Shown here in pieces: positions 1 to 8,732 of a DNA stretch of 64,000 nucleotides (positions are counted from its first letter, which is position 1; each line of letters opens with the position of its first letter). Source of the DNA: Hymenobacter sublimis (GTDB lineage: Bacteria > Bacteroidota > Bacteroidia > Cytophagales > Hymenobacteraceae); the NCBI RefSeq assembly GCF_023101345.1, contig NZ_CP095848.1, positions 3,746,001 to 3,810,000 on the forward strand, read 5' to 3'. Position numbers and translations under genes: made by a program. The notes below the pieces were generated by a model, which saw only the letters and a program-made list of their open reading frames with translations, was not told the DNA's origin and did no database searches.

Positions 1-2
1 GC

Positions 3-1457
3 TTGAGTAGCATTGTGGGGCGCGTGCTGACGTTTTTGCTAGTGCGGGTGTACACCGGGCGGTTTGCGGCGGCGGAGTACGGTATTGTAACGGGGCTGTA
101 CGCCTACGTTTCGTTTCTGAACGTGCTGTTTACCTACGGCATGGAAACTACCTACTTCCGCTTTGCCAACCGGCCCGGCACCGACCGGCAGGAACTCTAC
201 GACCGGGTCATGACCTTGCTGGTGCTGACTAGTGTACTACTAAGTGGAGTAGTGGCCCTGCTGGCCCGGCCCCTGATGAGCTTGCTGAGCCTGCCGGCCG
301 GCCACGAGCAGTACGCCGTCTGGATTGCCATTATTCTCGGGCTCGATGCCGTGGCGGCCATTCCGTTTGCCCGGCTACGGCTGGAAAACAAGGCCCGCAA
401 GTTTGCCGGCATTCGACTGGCCAGCATCCTACTCAACATCGGGCTGAACCTGTTTTTCATCGTGCTCTGCCCCGATGTGCTGGCCGGCAAGTACCTAACG
501 AGCTTGCGCCCCCTGGTCGAAAGCGTGTACAACCCCACCCTGGGGGTAGGCTACGTTTTCCTGGCCAACCTGGCCGCTTCGGCCTTTACGCTGCTGCTAC
601 TGAGCCGGGAGCTGCTGGATTTCCGCTTCCGCCTGAACCTGGAGCCCCTGCGGCCCCTACTGCAGTACGCCTACCCCATCATGCTCATGGGGGTAGCGGG
701 TATGGTAAATGAGATGCTGGACCGGGTTATTCTGCCCAGGTGGCTACCGGAAAACTTCTACCCCGGCCAAAGCAACCTGGCAGCCGTGGGCATCTACGGG
801 GCCTGCTACAAAATCAGCGTCCTGATGAGCCTGGTTATTCAGGCGTTTAAGTACGCAGCAGAGCCGTTTTTCTTTGCCCAGAGCAACGAAAAGAACTCGC
901 CTTACACGTTTGCCCTGGTGCTGAAGTGGTTTACGCTCTGCTGCACCATGCTGTTTGTGGGCGTGAGCGTGAACGTAGACATCGTAGCCCAAATATTCTT
1001 GCGTCGGCCCGAATACTTGCAAGGCTTGGCGGTAGTGCCAGTACTGCTGCTGGCTTACTTGTTTCTGGGCGTGTACTGGAACCTCTCCGTGTGGTTTAAG
1101 CTCACCGACAAAACCTACTACGGCACCTACATTGGCTTTGCGGGGGCAGTGGTAACGGTAGTCCTCAACTTCCTGCTGATTCCGCTGCTGGGCTACATGG
1201 GCTCGGCCCTGGCTACCCTGGCCTGTTACTTCCTGATGGCGGCCCTGTGCTGGTGGCTGGGCGAGCGGCACTTCCCCGTCCCCTACCCCATTGCCCGTCT
1301 GCTGGTGTGGCTGGCGCTGGCCGTGGGCGTTGTGGCCCTGAGTTGGTGGCTGCCCGTGGCGGCCGGCTGGCCTCGCTACGCCTTCCATGCCCTACTGACG
1401 TTGGGTTTTGTGGGCCTGATTGCCCTGGTGGAGGGCCGCCGCTTGCGCGCCCTCTGA
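3..1457 (+). CDS. Oligosaccharide flippase (Wzx/MATE-like), 5' truncated by window
   Basis: Inner-membrane polysaccharide or lipid-linked oligosaccharide flippase of the MOP superfamily. The visible 484 residues are almost entirely hydrophobic, with about 12-14 membrane segments separated by short Arg-rich loops. The motif SSIVGRVLTFLLVRVYT near the start is the usual end of the first helix of Bacteroidota Wzx-like proteins, in which roughly 15 residues normally precede it. The TTG at position 3 is therefore probably not the real start, and the gene should begin just outside the window. It ends 173 bases before the dUTPase start codon. The flippase, dut, nucleotidyltransferase order is familiar in Bacteroidota, but the substrate cannot be read from the sequence. 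Confidence 0.85.
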   Translation: MSSIVGRVLTFLLVRVYTGRFAAAEYGIVTGLYAYVSFLNVLFTYGMETTYFRFANRPGTDRQELYDRVMTLLVLTSVLLSGVVALLARPLMSLLSLPAGHEQYAVWIAIILGLDAVAAIPFARLRLENKARKFAGIRLASILLNIGLNLFFIVLCPDVLAGKYLTSLRPLVESVYNPTLGVGYVFLANLAASAFTLLLLSRELLDFRFRLNLEPLRPLLQYAYPIMLMGVAGMVNEMLDRVILPRWLPENFYPGQSNLAAVGIYGACYKISVLMSLVIQAFKYAAEPFFFAQSNEKNSPYTFALVLKWFTLCCTMLFVGVSVNVDIVAQIFLRRPEYLQGLAVVPVLLLAYLFLGVYWNLSVWFKLTDKTYYGTYIGFAGAVVTVVLNFLLIPLLGYMGSALATLACYFLMAALCWWLGERHFPVPYPIARLLVWLALAVGVVALSWWLPVAAGWPRYAFHALLTLGFVGLIALVEGRRLRAL

Positions 1458-1591
1458 ATTTAGCAGCTTCCGCCTTGAAACCCGTGAAATAACGCTAGCT
1501 TGAACCGTTTCACTGGGAAATTTCGCATCGGAATCATCCATAAATTCCTTGTAATCCGCCAAGCTCGTGCGGTAACCTCTGTTCCTCCTTC

Positions 1592-1599
1592 TACCTTTG
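1592..1599 (+). promoter_or_regulatory. Bacteroidota -7 element upstream of dut
   Basis: TACCTTTG matches the Bacteroidota sigma-A -7 consensus TAnnTTTG and lies 31 bases before the ATG at 1631. No clear TTG -33 element is seen at the usual spacing. The position makes the GTG at 1610 an unlikely start, since transcription would begin close to it. Confidence 0.6.
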
Positions 1600-1630
1600 G
1601 CGCGGGCAAGTGCCTGTGCTCCTTTGCTTC

Positions 1631-2065
1631 ATGCTGATTTCTGTTATCAATACATCCAAGCATCCGCTGCCGGAGTACCAAACGGCCCACGCCGCCGGCA
1701 TGGATGTGCGGGCCAACCTCACCGAGCCCGTTACGTTGAAGCCCCTGCAACGCGCCCTTGTTCCTACTGGCCTTTTCTTGGAAATTCCGGTGGGCTACGA
1801 AATGCAGGTGCGGCCCCGCAGCGGGCTGGCGTACAAACACGGTATTGGCCTGGTGAACAGCCCAGGCACCATCGACGCAGACTACCGCGGCGAGCTGAAG
1901 GTGCTGCTCGTAAACCTCTCCGACCAGGAGTTCGTGGTGCAGGACGGGGAGCGTATTGCTCAGCTGGTGGTAGCCCGCCACGAAACCGTAGCGTGGCAGC
2001 CCGTTGAGGTGCTCAGCGATACAGCACGCGGCGCGGGCGGCTACGGCAGCACCGGCGTGCAGTAA
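1631..2065 (+). CDS. dut: dUTP diphosphatase
   Basis: Hydrolyses dUTP to dUMP and pyrophosphate, keeping uracil out of DNA and feeding dTMP synthesis. The 144-residue protein shows all five motifs of the trimeric dUTPase family: AGMDVRAN (about residues 22-29), [12 protein letters not shown] (about 61), [14 protein letters not shown] with the substrate-binding Asp/Tyr (about 76-89), GERIAQLVV, and the glycine-rich C-terminal [10 protein letters not shown] arm that closes over the active site. The ATG at 1631 is preferred over an in-frame GTG at 1610 because a -7 promoter element ends at 1599 and family members start near this Met. Length is normal for the family. The next gene follows after 94 bases. 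Confidence 0.97.
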   Translation: MLISVINTSKHPLPEYQTAHAAGMDVRANLTEPVTLKPLQRALVPTGLFLEIPVGYEMQVRPRSGLAYKHGIGLVNSPGTIDADYRGELKVLLVNLSDQEFVVQDGERIAQLVVARHETVAWQPVEVLSDTARGAGGYGSTGVQ

Positions 2066-2159
2066 TGGCGCACCAGTAGCCCATCCTTACGTACACAGTA
2101 CCTGCTTTAGGCTAGTATCACTCTTTACTCAACTTTTACCTTTCTAATACCACACCCGT

Positions 2160-3170
2160 ATGAAAATCATCGTCCCGATGGCTGGTATGGGGAAGCGCAT
2201 GCGCCCCCACACGCTTACTGTTCCTAAGCCCCTGATTCCGATTGCCGGCAAGCCCATTGTGCAGCGCCTGGTGGAAGACATTGCCAAAGTATGCGGCGAG
2301 CAGGTTGAGGAAGTAGCCTTTATTATCGGGCGCTTTGGCGCGGAGGTGGAGAAAAGCCTCGTGCAGATTGCTGAATCAGTAGGCGCCAAGGGCACTATTC
2401 ATTACCAAGACGAGCCCCTGGGTACGGCCCACGCCATTCTCTGCGCCCAGTCGGCCCTTGATGGCCCGGTGGTGGTAGCCTTCGCCGATACGCTGTTTAA
2501 AGCCGACTTTATTCTGGACTCCTCTGCCGAGGGCACCATTTGGGTGCAGCGCGTAGACGACCCCAAGCCGTTCGGGGTAGTAAAGCTCAACGAGCAGGGC
2601 CAGATTACCGACTTCGTGGAAAAACCCCAGGAGTTTGTTTCCGACCTGGCCATTATTGGCATCTACTACTTCAAGGACGGCGAGTACCTGAAGAACGAGT
2701 TGCAGTACTTGCTCGACAACGACATCAAGGACAAAGGCGAGTACCAGCTCACCAACGCCCTGGAAAACATGAAGAACAAGGGTACCTCCTTCGTGCCTGG
2801 CCGCGTAACCGAGTGGCTGGACTGCGGCAATAAGGACGCTACCGTATTTACTAACCAGCGTTACCTGGAGTACCTGCAGGAGCGCGGCGAGAACCTAGTG
2901 TCGGAATCCGCCCAAGTGACCAATTCCGTCCTGATTCCGCCCGTGTACATCGGCGAAGGGGTTATCATTACTGATTCGGTGGTAGGTCCGCACGTTTCCT
3001 TAGGCAACCATACCAACGTACGCGCGTCCATCGTTTCTAACTCCATCGTGCAGCAGTCGGCCACGGTGCTGCACGCCAACCTGACCAATTCCATGGTGGG
3101 CAGCCACGCTACCGTCGCCAGCACGCCCAATGATTTGAGCCTAGGAGACTACAACACGCTGCGCGTGTGA
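2160..3170 (+). CDS. Sugar-phosphate nucleotidyltransferase with C-terminal beta-helix
   Basis: Cytoplasmic enzyme expected to join an NTP and a sugar 1-phosphate into an NDP-sugar plus pyrophosphate. The N-terminus has the GT-A nucleotidyltransferase signature: GMGKRMRPHTLTVPKPLIPI (residues 9-28), then the metal/nucleotide motif FADTLFK, PFGVVKL and VEKP. Residues from about 245 onward are hexapeptide-like repeats (VTNSVLIPPVYIGEG and similar) forming a left-handed beta-helix, as in RmlA-long, GlmU and GDP-mannose pyrophosphorylase relatives. Sequence alone does not fix the sugar or the base. It sits between dut and a TPR protein, an order common in Bacteroidota, and probably serves surface polysaccharide synthesis. 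Confidence 0.88.
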   Translation: MKIIVPMAGMGKRMRPHTLTVPKPLIPIAGKPIVQRLVEDIAKVCGEQVEEVAFIIGRFGAEVEKSLVQIAESVGAKGTIHYQDEPLGTAHAILCAQSALDGPVVVAFADTLFKADFILDSSAEGTIWVQRVDDPKPFGVVKLNEQGQITDFVEKPQEFVSDLAIIGIYYFKDGEYLKNELQYLLDNDIKDKGEYQLTNALENMKNKGTSFVPGRVTEWLDCGNKDATVFTNQRYLEYLQERGENLVSESAQVTNSVLIPPVYIGEGVIITDSVVGPHVSLGNHTNVRASIVSNSIVQQSATVLHANLTNSMVGSHATVASTPNDLSLGDYNTLRV

Positions 3171-3178
3171 TATTTTTG
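3171..3178 (+). promoter_or_regulatory. -7 element for the TPR-DUF4292-envC operon
   Basis: TATTTTTG fits TAnnTTTG and begins directly after the stop codon of the nucleotidyltransferase gene. Transcription would start near 3185 and give a leader of about 100 bases that contains the inverted repeat at 3194-3279. Confidence 0.5.
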
Positions 3179-3193
3179 CGTCTCCTGACGTTT

Positions 3194-3279
3194 CAGTAGC
3201 GCGGACCTTTGCCGAGGTCTGTCGTGTTGGGGTTAGGTTTCCTCGTTTCCAAACCGCGGCCGCAGGGTCCGCGCTACTG
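3194..3279 (+). promoter_or_regulatory. 14-bp perfect inverted repeat in the leader of the TPR gene
   Basis: CAGTAGCGCGGACC (3194-3207) is the exact reverse complement of GGTCCGCGCTACTG (3266-3279). The 58-base interval contains a second small pairing (GGTTT at 3236-3240 with AAACC at 3251-3255). The outer stem ends five bases before the ATG at 3285, so in RNA it would sit across the usual ribosome landing site. A leader structure affecting translation is inferred; an operator or a relic of a mobile repeat are alternatives. Confidence 0.5.
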
Positions 3280-3284
3280 TTTTC

Positions 3285-5105
3285 ATGAGTCGATTCGGTG
3301 CTTTTTCTGTGCTTCTGCTGGGCCTGCTGGTGGCCAGCCCCGGGTACGCCCAGCAGGCTAAGCCAGCGGCTCCCGCTACCTCTACGGCCCCCGAAAAGAA
3401 GCCCCGCAAGCTGACGCGCAAAGAGCGCAAGGAGCTGGCCCGCCGGGCGGCTCTGGATGCCGCCGCCCAGCAAAAACGCCCCTTATCGGAAAAGGATCGG
3501 GAAATCAGCGAGGCGTATTTCGTGGATGGGGTGCGGTTTGTGCTGCTGGAAGATTACAACAAGGCCCTCGAGCGGCTGCTAAAAGCCTACGCCCTCAACC
3601 CCACCAATGCGGCCGTCAATTACAAAATTGCCGAAACCAACCTGCTGAGCGGCAACCTCCAGGATGCCACGAACTTTGCGCAAGCAGCCGTAAAACTCGA
3701 TCCGCAGAACGCCTACTACTACCTGCTGCTGGCCCAGATTTACGCCTCGCAAAAGCAGTTCGATCAGGCCATTGGCGTATACAATACCCTGATCAAGCAG
3801 GTGCCCAACTCGGGCTATTACCTCTTTAACCTAGCCGACCTGTACATTGCCCAAGGCAAGCTGAACGAGGCACTGGCGACCTTTGATCAGGCGGAAAAAC
3901 AATTCGGCCTCTTGGATGAGGTATCCTTCAAAAAGCAGCAGATCTATCTCAAGCAAAATAACCTCGATAAGGCCCTGCAGGAAGGCGAAACGCTGATTAC
4001 GGCCAACCCGAATGAGGTACGCTACGTGCTGGCCCAGGCCCAGATGTACGCGGCCAACAACCGCTTCCCCGATGCCATTCGGGTGGCCCAGCAGGCCCTC
4101 AAGCAGGACCCAGACAACCCGCGGGCCCGCATGATCCTGGCCGACGTGTACCGCCAGCAGAACAACGCGCCGGAATCGGAAAAGCAAATCAAGCTGGCCT
4201 TCGAAAGCCCGGCCTTGGACATCGACGACAAGGTTCGGATTCTGGTTGACTACATCAAGCAGCTGCCCAACCCGGCCCTCAACCAAACGGCCCAGGACTT
4301 GGCCGCCATTACTACCCGGGTGCATCCGCGCGAAGCCAAAGCCTTTTCCATTGCCGGCGACATTCAGACGGTAACCGGCAACCGGCCTGCGGCCCGCGCT
4401 AACTATCTGAAGGCCATTGAACTGGACAACTCCCGTTACCAGATTTGGCAGCAGGTGGTGCTCATTGATGCCGAGCTCAATCAGGTTGATTCCTTGCTTA
4501 CCCACACGGAGCAGGCTTTAGAGTTGTTCCCAAACCAGGCGCCCCTGTGGTTTTACAACGGCGTGGGCCATCAGCTGAAAAAGCAGCCAACCAAGGCCAT
4601 CAAATCCTTGGAATACGGCCGCAAGCTGGCCACCGACAACCCCGAGCTGCTGGCTCAGTTCGACACCCAGCTCGGCGACACCTACCACGAGTTAAAGGAA
4701 TACGCCAAGTCGGATGCGGCTTACGAAGCAGCTCTGACGTTTGACGCTAATAATGCTCAGGCCCTGAACAACTACAGCTACTACCTTTCCTTGCGGGGCG
4801 AGAAGCTGGACAAAGCCAAGGAAATGGCGGGCAAACTGGTCAAGCAGAACCCCGACAACGACACCTACCTCGATACCTACGGCTGGGTGCTGTACCGGCT
4901 GAAAGACTACAGCGGGGCCCGGCAACAGTTTGAAAAAGCGCTGAAAACTACCACGGATGCTACCGTAATTGAGCACTACGGCGACGTGCTGTTCAAGCTG
5001 GGCGAGGCCGATAAGGCCCTGGCCGAGTGGCAGAAAGCCAAAAAAACAGGCGGTGCTTCCCCGCTCATCGACCGGAAGATTAAAGACAAAAAACTATATG
5101 AGTAA
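3285..5105 (+). CDS. Exported tetratricopeptide-repeat protein
   Basis: 606-residue periplasmic or outer-membrane-associated scaffold. Residues 1-22 are a clear Sec signal ending GYAQ, followed by a basic Lys/Arg-rich linker (about 40-65). The rest is continuous TPR helices; recurring features are A-x-x-Y-x-x-A-L and a Pro at repeat ends (for example ALNPTNAAVNYKIAETNLL and LDPQNAYYYLLLAQIYASQ), giving roughly 14 repeats. Such proteins mediate protein-protein contacts and have no enzymatic residues. Its stop codon overlaps the next gene's start by eight bases (TATATGAGTAA), so it is translationally coupled to the DUF4292 lipoprotein and then the EnvC-like protein. A role in envelope assembly follows from this context only. 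Confidence 0.85.
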   Translation: MSRFGAFSVLLLGLLVASPGYAQQAKPAAPATSTAPEKKPRKLTRKERKELARRAALDAAAQQKRPLSEKDREISEAYFVDGVRFVLLEDYNKALERLLKAYALNPTNAAVNYKIAETNLLSGNLQDATNFAQAAVKLDPQNAYYYLLLAQIYASQKQFDQAIGVYNTLIKQVPNSGYYLFNLADLYIAQGKLNEALATFDQAEKQFGLLDEVSFKKQQIYLKQNNLDKALQEGETLITANPNEVRYVLAQAQMYAANNRFPDAIRVAQQALKQDPDNPRARMILADVYRQQNNAPESEKQIKLAFESPALDIDDKVRILVDYIKQLPNPALNQTAQDLAAITTRVHPREAKAFSIAGDIQTVTGNRPAARANYLKAIELDNSRYQIWQQVVLIDAELNQVDSLLTHTEQALELFPNQAPLWFYNGVGHQLKKQPTKAIKSLEYGRKLATDNPELLAQFDTQLGDTYHELKEYAKSDAAYEAALTFDANNAQALNNYSYYLSLRGEKLDKAKEMAGKLVKQNPDNDTYLDTYGWVLYRLKDYSGARQQFEKALKTTTDATVIEHYGDVLFKLGEADKALAEWQKAKKTGGASPLIDRKIKDKKLYE

Positions 5106-5862
5106 CCGCCTCCTGCTGGTGCTGCTCGGCGCCACACTGATGCTGGGCAGCTGCAACCGCAAACTGCTTTCTATTGGCTCTAAGGCCAATAAAACGACGG
5201 TACCCATGCCGGAGTCAGTGCGCGCAGCCAACGTCGATTTTCGTTTTCTGGCGGCCAAGGGCAAGGCGCAGTTTGACCAGCAGAGTGGCAACATCAACGT
5301 GCGCATTCGCAAGGACAGCGTCATCTGGATTTCGGCCTCACTAATTGGGGTAGAAGGCGGCCGCATCTACATCACCCGCGACTCGGTGCAAGTGCTCGAC
5401 AAGCTCCACCGCGAATACTACGCCGGCGACTTCGCCTACCTCAGCAAGCGCCTGAACGTGCCTGTCAACTTCGACATGCTGCAAGCCTTGCTGCTAGGTA
5501 ACTACCTGGCGCCACTCAGCGCCGCTACCCAGCCTACGGTTACTACAGATGGCCCTGTGCAGCGGGTGAACTATGAGCAGGCGGGCCTGCTGGTGCAGCA
5601 ACTGGTGAACCTGGAACGGGGGCGCATTCAGCAACTGCAGGTGCAGGTGCCGGCCAGTGAAAACAAACTCACCGTCGACTACTCCGACTTCCGGCCTTTG
5701 GAGCGCACTGCTCAGCCGTTTGCGCACAGCAGCCTTGTGCAGGTGCAGCAAGGGCAGGCAGCGCCCTCCACGCTTACCATTACTTACCGCTCGGTAGATG
5801 TGGATAAGGAGCGGCTGCAGTTCCCCTTCTCGGTACCCAAGGGCTATGCGCGCAAAAAGTAA
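5098..5862 (+). CDS. DUF4292 family lipoprotein
   Basis: 254-residue lipoprotein. MSNRLLLVLLGATLMLGSC gives a lipobox with Cys19 as the acylated residue. The start is the ATG at 5098, which overlaps the TPR stop codon; an upstream in-frame extension to 4969 lies wholly within the TPR gene and has no signal sequence. The mature part is beta-rich and fits DUF4292, a Bacteroidota family with a lipoprotein-carrier (LolA/LolB-like) fold, for which a lipid or lipoprotein handling role is suggested but not established. The gene overlaps the EnvC-like gene by 17 bases, completing a three-gene translationally coupled operon. Confidence 0.85.
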   Translation: MSNRLLLVLLGATLMLGSCNRKLLSIGSKANKTTVPMPESVRAANVDFRFLAAKGKAQFDQQSGNINVRIRKDSVIWISASLIGVEGGRIYITRDSVQVLDKLHREYYAGDFAYLSKRLNVPVNFDMLQALLLGNYLAPLSAATQPTVTTDGPVQRVNYEQAGLLVQQLVNLERGRIQQLQVQVPASENKLTVDYSDFRPLERTAQPFAHSSLVQVQQGQAAPSTLTITYRSVDVDKERLQFPFSVPKGYARKK

Positions 5863-7216
5863 AAGCTGGCTGCTGGTAGTAAGTTGCGTGCTGTTGCTGG
5901 GGGTAGCCGATGCCTCCTGGGCGCAGCGCATGGGTTCCACGGGGCGTAAAACCAAAGCCCAACTCGAGCGGGAACGGCGCCTGACCCTGAAGCGCATCAA
6001 TGAAACCAGCCGCATTCTGGAGCAAACCCAGCAGCAGAAGCAAGCTTCCGTGGGGCAATTAAATGCCCTGAAGGAAAAGCTCACCGTGCAGCAGGGCGTC
6101 ATTAAGAACATCAGCAGTGAGCTGCGCTACATCGAAACCGATGTTAAGCAAACGGAAAACCAGGTGCAGCAAACCCGCCAGAGCCTGGAGCAGCTTAAAG
6201 CAGAATACGCCCGCCTGATTTATGCCGGTTCGAAAACGGCCAACGGCTACAACCGGGTCATGTTTCTGTTTGCTTCGGAGTCGTTTAACCAATTTATGCT
6301 CCGGTTGCGCTACATCCGTCAGTACACGGAAGTGCGCAAAGCCCAGGCCGCCCAAATCAGCCACACCCAGCAGCGCCTGAGCACCCAGCTCACCGGTCTC
6401 AAGGAAAAGCAGGAGGAAAAAGGCTCCCTGCTCACTACCCAGATTTCGGAAAAGAAGAACCTGCTCACGCTCAAAACCCAGCAGGATCAGGTAGTCACGA
6501 AGCTTACCCAGCAGGAGCAGAACCTGCGCCAGGAACTGGCAACCCGCCAGCAGGCCGTAACCCGCCTCGACAACCTGATTGCCCAGCGGGTACGGGAGGA
6601 AATTGCCCGGGCGGCTCGCTTGGCAGCCCGGCGCGCGGCCGCCAAAGCCGCCGCGGCCCGCACCAGCACTGCCGCTACTGCCCCTTCTCGTAGTCCGGGA
6701 GCAACTGCCCGCACCAGCAGTACCGAGGCTACGGAAGCCGCCGCCGAAGCGGCCGCTGAGCGCGTGGACCGCGTCACGATGACTCCGGAGGGTGCCGAAC
6801 TGGCTTCGTCGTTTCACGATAACCGGGGCCGGCTGCCGTGGCCCGTGGGCCGGGGTTTTATCAGTCAGCACTTCGGCCGGCACAACCACCCCGTGCTGAA
6901 AAATGTGGTAGTGGAGAACCGGGGTGTTGATATTCAAACCAATGCCGGGGAACCGGTGCGGGCCGTATTTAGCGGAAAGGTACTGACCGTGGCCAGCGTG
7001 CCCGGCATGAATACCATTGTAATGGTGCAGCACGGCGACTACTTCACGGTATACGCCAAGCTGCGTAGCGTCAGCGTTAGCGAGGGGCAAACTATTAGCG
7101 CCCGCCAAACCATTGGTACCGTTTCTACGGACGCGGAAGGAACTTCCGAAGTGCAGTTTCAGGTGTGGCACAACAGCTCCAATCTGAACCCGGAAAACTG
7201 GCTGGGCCGCAAGTAG
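5846..7216 (+). CDS. EnvC-like murein hydrolase activator (degenerate LytM/M23)
   Basis: 456-residue exported protein starting at the ATG at 5846 inside the end of the DUF4292 gene; residues 1-27 form a signal peptide (WLLVVSCVLLLGVADASWAQ). Residues of about 35-250 are a long Gln/Lys/Glu-rich coiled coil, then an Ala-rich segment with Thr/Ser, then a C-terminal LytM (peptidase M23) domain. In active M23 enzymes the zinc ligands lie in HxxxD and HxH. Here the first is NRGVD (Asn for His) and the second reads QFQVW, so the ligands are missing. This is the pattern of EnvC, which activates amidases at the division septum rather than cutting murein itself. Activator function is inferred by family. 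Confidence 0.88.
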   Translation: MRAKSKSWLLVVSCVLLLGVADASWAQRMGSTGRKTKAQLERERRLTLKRINETSRILEQTQQQKQASVGQLNALKEKLTVQQGVIKNISSELRYIETDVKQTENQVQQTRQSLEQLKAEYARLIYAGSKTANGYNRVMFLFASESFNQFMLRLRYIRQYTEVRKAQAAQISHTQQRLSTQLTGLKEKQEEKGSLLTTQISEKKNLLTLKTQQDQVVTKLTQQEQNLRQELATRQQAVTRLDNLIAQRVREEIARAARLAARRAAAKAAAARTSTAATAPSRSPGATARTSSTEATEAAAEAAAERVDRVTMTPEGAELASSFHDNRGRLPWPVGRGFISQHFGRHNHPVLKNVVVENRGVDIQTNAGEPVRAVFSGKVLTVASVPGMNTIVMVQHGDYFTVYAKLRSVSVSEGQTISARQTIGTVSTDAEGTSEVQFQVWHNSSNLNPENWLGRK

Positions 7217-7221
7217 GTAGC

Positions 7222-7254
7222 AAAAAAAACACCGCACAACATGCGGTGTCTTTC
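7222..7254. terminator. Rho-independent terminator after envC-like gene
   Basis: ACACCGCA (7229-7236) pairs perfectly with TGCGGTGT (7242-7249) around a five-base loop, preceded by A8 and followed by CTTTCT. The A and T tracts on both sides would allow termination in either direction. Confidence 0.7.
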
Positions 7255-7456
7255 TGAGCTATGAAAACAAACTTAGCTATCAGAATCCCTCCCCTTACTT
7301 AGCAACTGCGGTAAGGCGGCTAGCCTAGCAAGGGTAATCCCCGATAACATGACGAAAGATACATGCGGCGATACTGCCCGCTCCCGCAATTTCGCCGAAT
7401 GTGTTTTTTCCCTCGGTGAATACTAGCATTCTGAATGCTTTTCCTACCTGTTGAGC

Positions 7457-8410
7457 TTAAATAAGATTTAAGCGGCTCAGCAGCGCGGCTTTATAGGAGC
7501 TACCAATGGGCACGGGCAACACGCTGGTAGCCTGCTCAGCACTGCGGCCGGCTTCTACGGTAACTGCGTCGTTCTCGATGGCAATTATGCGGTCCAGCCG
7601 CACAATGTACTTGCGGTGTACGCGGGCAAAGTCGCGGAGCGGCAGCTTGGCTTCTAGCTCCTTCATGGTGCTGTACACCGTGTACCGCTCACGACCAGAG
7701 TAGATGTTCACGTAGTCGCCAAGCGCCTCCACATACCGGATATCAGATGTATTCACCCGCAGCAGTTTATGATCCTGTTTTATAAAAATTTCGTTCTGCC
7801 CTCCATGTAGGTAGAATGATTCCGCCGTGTCGTTGGCCATGCGTAGTAATCCCTCCAGCTTGAGTTTCTCTTCTTCCAGCTGCAGGCGGGCCCGCCGCAG
7901 TTCCAGGTGCGACACTACTTCCCGGGCCAGAATGCGGAGTGCATCCCGTTGCTCCTCCGTCAGGCGGCGGGGCACAGTATCAATGGTGCAGATGGTGCCG
8001 AGGGCCTGCCCTTCCGGGGTTATAAGCGGGGCACCGGCGTAAAAGCGAATGTTAGGGTCGCCGGTAACTAGGGCGTTTTGCTTGAAGATGGGGTCCTGAG
8101 TCGCATCCTCCACTTCGTACACTTTGTCTGAGAGAATGGCGTGCTGGCAAAAAGCCAAGTGGCGGGGTGTGCTCTTAACTCCCAAACCTATTTCGGCCTT
8201 AAACCACTGCCGCTCGGCATCCAGCAGCGAAACCAAGGAAATAGGGGTACCGCAGATGTAGGCCGCCAGCCGCACCAAGTCGTCGAAAACCGTTTCGGGG
8301 GGCGTGTCCAGAATGCGGTAGTTACGCAGGACCTCCAAGCGAGCAGCTTCGTCGAAGCGGCGGGTAAGTGGCTTTACAGCACTTTCCGCGGTGGAAAAAG
8401 TAGGTGACAT
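7457..8410 (-). CDS. GAF-LytTR one-component transcriptional regulator
   Basis: 317 residues, cytoplasmic. Residues of about 20-170 form a GAF sensor domain (RNYRILDTPPETVFDDLVRL, then QWFKAEIGL, AFCQHAI and FYAGAPL), of the type found in Bacteroidota phytochrome-like and histidine kinase proteins. A short helical linker (about 170-200) joins it to a LytTR DNA-binding domain at about 210-315 (DIRYVEALGDYVNIY, VHRKYIVRLDRI). No receiver domain is present, so it would bind DNA in response to a GAF ligand rather than phosphorylation. Ligand and target are unknown. A near-consensus -7 element, TACCTTTC, lies on the minus strand at 8439-8446. No partner kinase is adjacent. Confidence 0.88.
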   Translation of the reverse strand: MSPTFSTAESAVKPLTRRFDEAARLEVLRNYRILDTPPETVFDDLVRLAAYICGTPISLVSLLDAERQWFKAEIGLGVKSTPRHLAFCQHAILSDKVYEVEDATQDPIFKQNALVTGDPNIRFYAGAPLITPEGQALGTICTIDTVPRRLTEEQRDALRILAREVVSHLELRRARLQLEEEKLKLEGLLRMANDTAESFYLHGGQNEIFIKQDHKLLRVNTSDIRYVEALGDYVNIYSGRERYTVYSTMKELEAKLPLRDFARVHRKYIVRLDRIIAIENDAVTVEAGRSAEQATSVLPVPIGSSYKAALLSRLNLI

Positions 8411-8689
8411 CAGGAAAGGAGCAGGTAGTACAGCGGAAGAAAGGTAGGGTAGTCTATAACTAATTCTCTAAATAGCAGCAATGGTGGCAATTTGTTGTAC
8501 GCACCCCGCCGAGCAGCTGCATTTGCCGGCTTAACATCATCATTCACTGGCTGAAGCTGTTGCCACTCAGTCCGTTCCTGCGCGTTGTAGCCGGCGGGCT
8601 CCTAGCAGAAGCCTGGAGCCACGCGGGAACTGATTTTGAAATTATGCGGTACCTTTACCAATCCCAATGCGTACAAGGCTGCGTATACG
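8411..8689. other. Divergent intergenic region between GAF-LytTR and tatA
   Basis: With the promoter and leader of tatA, this makes a 322-base gap between divergent genes. It should hold both promoters. I see no convincing ORF, repeat or strong hairpin in it. LytTR regulators often act on neighbouring genes, but no pair of matching direct repeats typical of LytTR sites could be identified by eye. Confidence 0.4.
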
Positions 8690-8697
8690 TAGCTTTG
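8690..8697 (+). promoter_or_regulatory. -7 element upstream of tatA
   Basis: TAGCTTTG fits TAnnTTTG, 36 bases before the ATG at 8733. No obvious -33 TTG is present at 19-21 base spacing. Confidence 0.55.
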
Positions 8698-8732
8698 CCA
8701 CATAATAACCCGACCTGTTGGTCTTCCTCCTT

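Noticed and set aside
6059..7237. Long minus-strand ORF opposite the EnvC-like gene
   Set aside because: A shadow frame caused by high GC and codon bias; no domain, and the plus-strand gene is certain.
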